From positions 62,001 to 126,000 of the forward strand of contig NZ_WHZW01000001.1 in NCBI RefSeq assembly GCF_010667685.1: DNA of 64,000 nt, given 5' to 3'. The notes under the pieces are model-generated. The model worked only from the letters and a program-made list of their open reading frames with translations, was not told the DNA's origin and searched no databases. Below, piece by piece: positions 58,365-64,000 of the stretch. Source of the stretch: Bifidobacterium aerophilum. Its GTDB lineage: Bacteria; Actinomycetota; Actinomycetes; Actinomycetales; Bifidobacteriaceae. The first letter of the stretch is position 1; each line of letters starts with the position of its first letter. The position numbers were made by a program, and so were the translations under genes.

Positions 58365-59891
58365 TCACGCCTCGACCGTCACGTCCGACGCGCCCGGCAT
58401 CACCCGGATGTTCGCCTCCTCAAGGCTTGTGCAGGCCTTGCCGCCGCGGCGCATGCCGCGCACGTGCACGCCGCGCACCGGATGGGCGTCGTCGTAGCCG
58501 CCGACCAGCGACGGCTCCTCGTCCCCGGCGATCACGGCGCCGGTCGTCACGTCCACGTCCTCGATGCGCACGTTCTCGATGAGACGGCCGGCGGCCGGGT
58601 TGTAGTCCTTGTTCCACTTGGTCTCGATGTCGAGCACGCGTCCGTGGGTGATGCGTTCGATGCGGATGCCGCGCCACGCGACGTCCCTCACGACGTTTTT
58701 GTCGCCCGCGTTGATCGCCATCACGCCCAAGTAGTTGGCCTGATATTCGTTGTGCTCGAGCACGTCCATGTTCTCGAAGCCGACGTTCTCGATCACGTCG
58801 CCGTCGTGCTCGTGGTCGCCGTGCGTGCCGATCATCATCGGGTGTGCCACGTCGGCCCACAGCGTGCAGTCGTGCGCGCGGACGTTGCGCGAGCCGCCAC
58901 GGTACTGCCAGCGCGAGCCGTACACGGCGATGCAGTCGTCGGACGTGCGCAGGAAGCAGCCGTCGATCTCCACGTCTTCGCAGGCCATCATGTCGATGCC
59001 GTCAGACCAGCCCTCGCAGCTGAACGACTTGAGATTGCGGATCGTGACGCCCTTCGACGATCCCATGAACACCGAGTAGTGCGGCGGGTTGACGAGCACG
59101 AGGTCCTCGACCGTCACGTCGCGGCTGAATCCGACGAGGATGCCGTTCGTGCCGGCGAACCGCTTGAAATCGTTGAGGTAGAGCACGCCGCGACCGTGCA
59201 CGTGCACGTCCTCGGCGTGTTCGATGACGAGCGAGCCCTCGACCACCGCGCCGCGCGCGAACACCACGTCGGTGTGCGACGGGATGTGCCACAGGCCGTC
59301 GGCGATGTAATGGTATCCGGGTTCGATGAGCACCGTCGCGCGCTCCTTGCCGGACGCGAGCGCCGCGGCGATCGACTCGTTGACCTCGTACCAGCTGAGC
59401 GTGCTCGGGCCCGTGAGCGAGCCACGCACGGTCACGTCGGCCGTTTGCGGCTCATGCGGCAGCGCGCCGGCGAAGACGTGCAGGTTGTGGTCGCGCGTGC
59501 GGTTGAGCTCGACGCTCAGGTTCGCGGGGCGGTCGAGCGTGAATACGAGACGGCTGCGGCCGACGACGTGCGGTTCGACGCCGAGCGAGAGCGGGCGGAT
59601 GTCGGCGCGGTACATCTCGTACCAACCGTTGACGCTCACTTCGACCTCGACGCGGCCGTCGAAGTCGAAGAAGCACATCGACGATTCGCAAGGGTCGTGC
59701 ATGTCGACGCGCACGCGGTAGACCGGCACGGCGATCCAGCCGTCGTCGTCCGCGTCGTCGAACGCGCCGTCCGCGGCGCCGGCGGCGCCGGCGGCGAGCG
59801 GACGCACGCGCACCGCGTACTCGTCGCGCAGTACGGCCTCGGAAGGAGCCGGATACACGCGAACGCGATCGTCGGCCTGCTTCGTTGTCAT
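58365..59891 (-). CDS. Beta-helix glycoside hydrolase (GH28/GH49-like)
   Basis: A 508-residue protein with an N-terminal beta-sandwich (about residues 1-175) and a right-handed parallel beta-helix. The catalytic core resembles clan GH-N: 'GWSDGIDMMACEDVEIDGCF', 'RTSDDCIAVYG' and 'GTHGDHEHDGD' supply candidate catalytic Asp residues and the His. No signal peptide is seen, so the substrate must be imported. GH28 (polygalacturonase-type) and GH49 (dextranase-type) both fit, and the exact family cannot be told. It is encoded downstream of sugar ABC permease genes on the same strand, so the importer and the hydrolase probably share a substrate. The start at 59891 has AAGGA upstream. Confidence 0.82.
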   Translation of the reverse strand: MTTKQADDRVRVYPAPSEAVLRDEYAVRVRPLAAGAAGAADGAFDDADDDGWIAVPVYRVRVDMHDPCESSMCFFDFDGRVEVEVSVNGWYEMYRADIRPLSLGVEPHVVGRSRLVFTLDRPANLSVELNRTRDHNLHVFAGALPHEPQTADVTVRGSLTGPSTLSWYEVNESIAAALASGKERATVLIEPGYHYIADGLWHIPSHTDVVFARGAVVEGSLVIEHAEDVHVHGRGVLYLNDFKRFAGTNGILVGFSRDVTVEDLVLVNPPHYSVFMGSSKGVTIRNLKSFSCEGWSDGIDMMACEDVEIDGCFLRTSDDCIAVYGSRWQYRGGSRNVRAHDCTLWADVAHPMMIGTHGDHEHDGDVIENVGFENMDVLEHNEYQANYLGVMAINAGDKNVVRDVAWRGIRIERITHGRVLDIETKWNKDYNPAAGRLIENVRIEDVDVTTGAVIAGDEEPSLVGGYDDAHPVRGVHVRGMRRGGKACTSLEEANIRVMPGASDVTVEA

Positions 59892-59914
59892 GGGAAACGT
59901 CCTTTCATATGGTT

Positions 59915-59942
59915 CGGGCTTCCCCTTGACGGAGGAAGCCCG
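59915..59942 (-). promoter_or_regulatory. Hairpin between the permease and beta-helix genes
   Basis: CGGGCTTCC pairs with GGAAGCCCG around a ten-base loop. No T-run is present, so partial termination or processing is suggested. Confidence 0.5.
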
Positions 59943-59991
59943 GAATCGCATCGTATAGGTGCGTTGGCTTGCGGCGGCCGGCCGCGGACGC

Positions 59992-60936
59992 CTACTTGAG
60001 GCTGCCGACGGTGACGCCGGACTTCCAGTAGCGCTGCAGCGCGATCATGAGCAGCACGACCGGGATCATCGAGATGAACGCGCCGGTGAGCACCAGGATC
60101 GTCAGATCGTACTGGGAGTCGGTGCCGCGGGCGATCCACGACTGCAGGCCGAGCATGACGGTCCACTTGTGGTAGTCCTTGAGGAAGATCATCGGCCACA
60201 TGAAGGAGTTCCAGTTGCCGACGAAGGACAGCAGGAAGATCGTGGCGGCCGGGGTGACCAGCAGGCGCGAGGAGATCTGCAGGAAGATGCGGTACTCGCC
60301 GGCACCGTCGACGCGCGCGGCCTCCATGAGCTCGGTCGGCACGGAGCCTTCCGCGTATACCTTGGCGAGGTAGACGTTCATCGGCGTGAACATGCCCGGC
60401 AGCAGCATGACCCACCAGGTGTCGTACAGGCCGACCTTGTTGAACAGGATGAACGACGGCACGGTCAGCAGGGTTCCCGGGATAAGGAAGGAGATGATGA
60501 TCATGCCCATGATCAGGCCGCGCGTGTGGAACTTGTACTTGGCGAGGCCGTAGCCGGCGGTCACGGTGATGATCGTCACGCCGGCGGAGCACACGAGCGA
60601 GATCCAGATGGTGTTCCACAGCCACTGGCCGTAGATGCCGTCCTGGTAGGTGAACAGGTCGTGCAGGTTCTTGAACAGGTTGAAGCTCTCGGCGAACCAC
60701 AGGCCGTTCGTGGTGTACAGCTGCTGCTTGTTCTTGGTAACGGAGACGATGAGCCACCACAGCGGGCCGACCGCGTAGACGGTGAGGATGATGAGGACGG
60801 CGAGCACGCCCCACTTGGAGGCGCCCTTGGCCTGGTTGGCGGTGGATTCGCCGACCTCCTGGGAGGCGCGGCGCTTGTCGCCGCGGTCAAACAGCGACTT
60901 CTTGATGCCAGTTGACTGTTGCGTTGCGGCGCTCAT
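59992..60936 (-). CDS. Carbohydrate ABC transporter permease (MalG type)
   Basis: A 314-residue permease with six hydrophobic helices. The coupling sequence 'ELMEAARVDGAGEYRIFLQISSRLL' and 'FLSFVGNWNSFMWPMIFLKD' are typical of the second sugar permease. A polar N-terminal extension of about 40 residues precedes helix 1. It follows the MalF-type gene by one base and precedes the beta-helix hydrolase gene. Confidence 0.92.
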   Translation of the reverse strand: MSAATQQSTGIKKSLFDRGDKRRASQEVGESTANQAKGASKWGVLAVLIILTVYAVGPLWWLIVSVTKNKQQLYTTNGLWFAESFNLFKNLHDLFTYQDGIYGQWLWNTIWISLVCSAGVTIITVTAGYGLAKYKFHTRGLIMGMIIISFLIPGTLLTVPSFILFNKVGLYDTWWVMLLPGMFTPMNVYLAKVYAEGSVPTELMEAARVDGAGEYRIFLQISSRLLVTPAATIFLLSFVGNWNSFMWPMIFLKDYHKWTVMLGLQSWIARGTDSQYDLTILVLTGAFISMIPVVLLMIALQRYWKSGVTVGSLK

Positions 60937-60937
60937 G

Positions 60938-61882
60938 TCAGTTCTCCCGATTCTGCAGCTTGTAGATGATGGCGGACGCGATGCCCATGATCACGGCGAG
61001 GACGATCGACAGCGCGGTCGCGTAGTTGAGGTTGCCAACCTGGAACGCCTGGTTGTAGATCATCATGGCCGGGGTGAAGTCCTTGGTGATGGTCTGCGGG
61101 CTGACCGAGCGGAACAGGAACGGCTGGTCGAACAGCTGGACCGTGGCGATGATGTTGAGCATGGTGGTCAGCGCGACGGAGGTGAGCATGTACGGGACCT
61201 TGATGGAGACGGCGATGCGCAGCTCGGACGCGCCGTCGAGTCGCGCGGCCTCGATGATCTCGCCGGGGATGGCCTGCAGCGAGCCGTACATGATGAGCAT
61301 GTTGAAGCCGAGACCGCCCCAGATGGCCATCTGGCCGATGGAGCCCCAGACCATGCCCGAGGAGAAGAAGTTGACGTTGAGGCCGAACATCTTGAAGAAC
61401 GGGGTGAGCGGACCGACCGACGGGCTGTACAGGTAGATCCAGATCGTGGTGGCCACGATGCCCGGGGTCATGTACGGCAGGAGCAGGAAGATGCGGAAGC
61501 GGCTCGCCATGCGCTTGCTGGATGCGTCGATGAGCAGCGCGATGGCCATCGACAGCAGCTGGGTGAGCGGCACGACGATGATCGCGTACAGGGCGACGCG
61601 GCCGAGGCCGGTCCAGAACGTGACGTCCTTGACGGCTTCGACGAAATTCTGCATGCCGACGAACTTGGTGGTGGCCTCGCCCAGGCCCAGGCCGGACTTC
61701 TGCTTGGAATACAGCGAGACCTGCAACGCCATTGCCACGGGGATGATGACGAAGAAAATGAAACCTGCCAGGAACGGCCAGGTGAACGAGGCTCCCTTGA
61801 GTGCCTCGAGCGTACGCCACGAGATGTGTCCGCCGCGCTTGGGCGACTGCGGCGTGGCCGGCGCGGATTTCGCGTTCGACAT
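60938..61882 (-). CDS. Carbohydrate ABC transporter permease (MalF type)
   Basis: A 314-residue permease, partner of the gene at 59992. Coupling loop 'EIIEAARLDGASELRIAVSIKVPYML' is present, with about six membrane helices. AAGGAG lies seven bases before the start. As in other bacterial sugar importers of this class no ATPase gene is present in the operon, so a shared MsiK-like ATPase from elsewhere is likely. Confidence 0.92.
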   Translation of the reverse strand: MSNAKSAPATPQSPKRGGHISWRTLEALKGASFTWPFLAGFIFFVIIPVAMALQVSLYSKQKSGLGLGEATTKFVGMQNFVEAVKDVTFWTGLGRVALYAIIVVPLTQLLSMAIALLIDASSKRMASRFRIFLLLPYMTPGIVATTIWIYLYSPSVGPLTPFFKMFGLNVNFFSSGMVWGSIGQMAIWGGLGFNMLIMYGSLQAIPGEIIEAARLDGASELRIAVSIKVPYMLTSVALTTMLNIIATVQLFDQPFLFRSVSPQTITKDFTPAMMIYNQAFQVGNLNYATALSIVLAVIMGIASAIIYKLQNREN

Positions 61883-61960
61883 CTGCTTTGCTCCTTACAA
61901 CCGGAAAAACGGAACGGATTGGGTTTGGATGGGGGGTGCGGCCCCGTCCCCTCGCATGGC

Positions 61961-62000
61961 AAGGCCGCAGCAGCAGGAGGAGATTTGCCGCTGCGGCCTT
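61961..62000 (-). promoter_or_regulatory. Hairpin between the sugar SBP and permease genes
   Basis: AAGGCCGCAGC pairs perfectly with GCTGCGGCCTT around an 18-base loop. It probably sets a higher level of binding-protein mRNA relative to the permeases (inference). Confidence 0.65.
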
Positions 62001-62035
62001 GGAGTGTCGGTCAGGAGACCGGACCGCGGACCGGG

Positions 62036-63373
62036 TCAGTCGACCGTGTAGTTGATGCCCTTGGACTTGAGGTCCTTGGCGACGAAGTCCTGCGTGTTCT
62101 TCAGGGCTTCCTTGACGGTGATCTGGCCGTTGACGGCCTTGCCCCACTGGTCCTGCAGCTCCGGGAACCAGGCGTCGTAGTCCGGGCCGAGGTTGAAGCC
62201 GCCCATGACGTCCTTGGTCGCGGTGTTGATGATGTCGACCGCGTCGTCCGGGTTGGAGTAGAAGCCGTCGGGGATGTTGGCCTTGACGTACTTGGTCAGG
62301 TCGCCGGACAGGCCGGTCGGCAGCGGCACGGTGTTGGAGGCCTTGTCACGGCCGGCTTCGATGCCCTCGTCGGAGTTGATGTACTTCTCCCACTTCATGA
62401 CGGCTTCCTGGTGGGCCTTGTCGGTACCCTTCGGCACGAAGTCGACCTGGGTGACGATGCCCGGGACCTTGGCGGTGCCGTCGATCTCCGGGTAGGCGGA
62501 GATCTTCCACTTGCCGGAGGTGTTCGGCATGTTGGTCTTGAAGTTCGGGACGGACCAGTACTGGGTGGTCATGAACGCGAGGTTGCCGGAGTCGAAGAAC
62601 TTGTACAGCGAGCCTGTGTCGGTCCAGGTCTCGTTGGAGACCATCTTGCCGTCGATCATCTGCTGGATGATGTCGGCCGCCTTGGTGCTGCCCTCGTCGA
62701 GGAAGTTGACCTTCCAGCTGTCGCCGTCGATCGAGAACCAGTTGGCGCCCGCCTCCTGGGCGAGCTGCATGAGCACGGACGGATCCTCGCCGGCGAGGTT
62801 GAAGATCTTCACGCCGTCGGCGTTGGACTTCTTGCCGAGGGCGAGCAGCTCGTCCCAGGTCTTCGGGGCGTCGACGCCGTACTTGGAGAGCACGTCGGTG
62901 TTGGAGATGCTGTACTGGCCTGCCGGGGCGACCGGGATGCCGTAGTACTTGCCGTTGAGCTCGGCGTTCTTCTTGGCGCCGTCGGAGAAGATGCCCAGGA
63001 TCGGCTGGATGGAGTCGGTGATGTCCTCGGCCCAGCCGTTGGCCACGTTGGTGGTCAGCGGGGCGAAGCCCTGCACGAGGTCGGGCAGGCTCTTCTTGGC
63101 CTCGAAGGCGTTGCGGAAGTTCTGCTGCTGGGCGGTGTTGGACGCCTGCAGGACGACCTTGACCTTGACCTCGTTCTGCGACTTGTTGAAGGCCTCGGCC
63201 TGCTGCTGGCCGGTGGTGCTCCAGGTCCAGACCTCGATCTCGGTCGGACCGTTGGACGTGGCGGCGGTGTCGCCCGCGTTGTTGGTGGAGCCGCAGGCGG
63301 CCATGCCCATAAGGGTGGCGACGGCCGCGATGCCGGCGCCGACGCGCATTGCCATGTTGTGTGAACGCTTCAT
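62036..63373 (-). CDS. Carbohydrate ABC transporter substrate-binding lipoprotein
   Basis: A 445-residue lipoprotein with the lipobox 'LMGMAAC' (Cys27). The family 1 SBP fold is shown by 'IEVWTWSTTGQQQAEAFNKSQNEVKVKVVLQ' and 'LNGKYYGIPVAPAGQYSISNTDVLSKYGVDAPKTWDELLALG'. The C-terminus fits the usual pattern for oligosaccharide binding. The start at 63373 has AAGGAA upstream. Expression is probably LacI-controlled: a canonical promoter and two palindromes lie upstream. Confidence 0.93.
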   Translation of the reverse strand: MKRSHNMAMRVGAGIAAVATLMGMAACGSTNNAGDTAATSNGPTEIEVWTWSTTGQQQAEAFNKSQNEVKVKVVLQASNTAQQQNFRNAFEAKKSLPDLVQGFAPLTTNVANGWAEDITDSIQPILGIFSDGAKKNAELNGKYYGIPVAPAGQYSISNTDVLSKYGVDAPKTWDELLALGKKSNADGVKIFNLAGEDPSVLMQLAQEAGANWFSIDGDSWKVNFLDEGSTKAADIIQQMIDGKMVSNETWTDTGSLYKFFDSGNLAFMTTQYWSVPNFKTNMPNTSGKWKISAYPEIDGTAKVPGIVTQVDFVPKGTDKAHQEAVMKWEKYINSDEGIEAGRDKASNTVPLPTGLSGDLTKYVKANIPDGFYSNPDDAVDIINTATKDVMGGFNLGPDYDAWFPELQDQWGKAVNGQITVKEALKNTQDFVAKDLKSKGINYTVD

Positions 63374-63453
63374 TGTTCCTTTTCCTTCACTTGGGTGTGA
63401 AACACCTCGTTGTTGCTGTTTCACCACCGGATCAAGAATCCTCAGTTAATCCT

Positions 63454-63465
63454 TTCACCAGTGAA
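63454..63465. promoter_or_regulatory. LacI-type operator TTCACCAGTGAA
   Basis: A near-perfect 12-bp palindrome about 9 bases downstream of the -10 box of the SBP operon; the same core recurs at 63623. Confidence 0.65.
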
Positions 63466-63473
63466 CGGTTTCA

Positions 63474-63502
63474 ATTACAACACCACGGAATCACTTTGTC
63501 AA
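63474..63502 (-). promoter_or_regulatory. Predicted promoter of the sugar ABC operon
   Basis: On the minus strand a consensus TTGACA (63497-63502) and TGTAAT (63474-63479) are 17 bases apart. Confidence 0.8.
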
Positions 63503-63511
63503 GCCAGAGAA

Positions 63512-63525
63512 GGAAAACGCTTACA
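63512..63525. promoter_or_regulatory. Second LacI-type operator GGAAAACGCTTACA
   Basis: It lies 10 bases upstream of the -35 box and resembles the palindrome at 56354 rather than the TTCACC type. Confidence 0.5.
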
Positions 63526-63622
63526 ATTGGCTTAATTTGAGGCGTTTCGCATCATTCTCACTCACGACGCCTCAACGCCGGCAGGTAGCATATTTATCCA
63601 TATATCAACACAAGTGAATCTA

Positions 63623-63634
63623 TTCACCGGTGAA
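63623..63634. promoter_or_regulatory. Operator TTCACCGGTGAA before the LacI gene
   Basis: A perfect 12-bp palindrome flanked by inverted AGTGAA and TTCACT, overlapping the expected -35 region of the lacI-type gene; a -10 TATACT is at 63652-63657. Autoregulation is likely. Confidence 0.65.
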
Positions 63635-63719
63635 TTGTTCACTACACGGGCTATACTGGCAGACAGTTCGCGGTCCGTTCGGTCCGCATGTCCGCCATCA
63701 CACCAAGAGGTATTCGGTC

Positions 63720-64000
63720 ATGGTCACGCTACGCGACGTCGCGCTTGCCGCCGGGGTCTCCCCCGCGGCGGCCTCATATGCACTGTCAGGCAGTTCCAAG
63801 GTCACCGAGGAGACGGCCGCCCGCGTACGCAAGGCCGCAGAGGAGCTGCACTACACCGGCAATCTGGCCGCCAAGGCGCTGCGCCAGGGCAAAAGCGGCA
63901 TCATCGGCGTGGCGGTGTTCGAACTCAGCCGCGAATACCCGGCCACGCTGTCGTACGTCATCAGCACGCAGGCGCTCAAGCACGGCATGCAGGCGCTCAT
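63720..64000 (+). CDS. LacI family transcriptional regulator (3' partial)
   Basis: The first 93 codons of a LacI-type repressor. The N-terminal helix-turn-helix and hinge are seen as 'VTLRDVALAAGVSPAAASYALSG' and 'VTEETAARVRKAAEELHY', then the effector-binding domain starts with 'GIIGVAVFELSREYPATLSYVI'. ATG at 63720 follows AGAGG. It is divergent from the sugar ABC operon across 346 bases with LacI-type palindromes, so it is the likely regulator of that operon and of itself. The gene continues beyond the window. Confidence 0.88.
   Translation, partial: MVTLRDVALAAGVSPAAASYALSGSSKVTEETAARVRKAAEELHYTGNLAAKALRQGKSGIIGVAVFELSREYPATLSYVISTQALKHGMQAL

Overview
The window reads as chromosomal DNA of a high-GC Gram-positive bacterium, most likely a Bifidobacterium. 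The evidence is the bifidobacterial PFNA-type cluster (fn3, aaa-atp, duf58, tgm), actinobacterial-type RpoB and RpoC, lipoprotein transporters, LacI-controlled sugar loci and AAGGAG-type ribosome sites. No tRNA, rRNA, CRISPR array, transposase or phage gene was seen. The species is not determined.

Layout. 1-10713 (+): end of a PFNA-type operon: a large membrane-anchored Ig/fibronectin-III protein (5' end outside the window), a MoxR ATPase, a DUF58 protein and a TgpA-like transglutaminase fold that lacks its catalytic residues. 10714-19133 (-): rpoB and rpoC with a recognisable promoter. 19134-22871 (-): acylphosphatase, a 2-hydroxyacid dehydrogenase, a band-7/SPFH protein and an M20 amidohydrolase. 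23462-27762 (+): an Ldh2-type oxidoreductase, an aminotransferase, a D-lactate-type dehydrogenase and a GNAT acetyltransferase.

27943-49238 is a methionine/sulfur region. It holds metNIQ; metK translationally coupled to a methyltransferase and followed by a His-rich lipoprotein and a second, paralogous methyltransferase; an M20 peptidase; three Cys/Met-metabolism PLP enzymes; a sulfonate/nitrate/NMT1-type ABC importer; an M20D amidohydrolase overlapping an SDR gene; and a polar amino acid ABC importer. Several promoters here share candidate operators: a 24-bp palindrome seen twice and an ATAAG-N6-TATAG-like motif. The genes fit uptake and salvage of methionine and other sulfur compounds, with SAM made by MetK feeding the linked methyltransferases. 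49310-52753 carries a DUF1684 protein, an NADH oxidase and a TauE/SafE exporter.

52945-64000 is a carbohydrate locus: a TIM-barrel isomerase, a DUF993 protein and a Gfo/Idh/MocA oxidoreductase in one operon; a divergent GH39-like glycosidase; a convergent beta-helix hydrolase cotranscribed with a complete sugar ABC importer; and a LacI regulator cut by the window end. Good promoters with LacI-type palindromes lie in front of each unit.

The intergenic DNA is unusually structured. Two loci carry tandem 48-bp inverted repeats spaced 60-61 bp apart. A 253-bp long inverted repeat has arms whose hairpins differ in sequence but keep pairing. A two-hairpin element occurs three times. These repeats, the metK-methyltransferase-lipoprotein cluster and the DUF993 sugar locus are the best candidates for undescribed biology.
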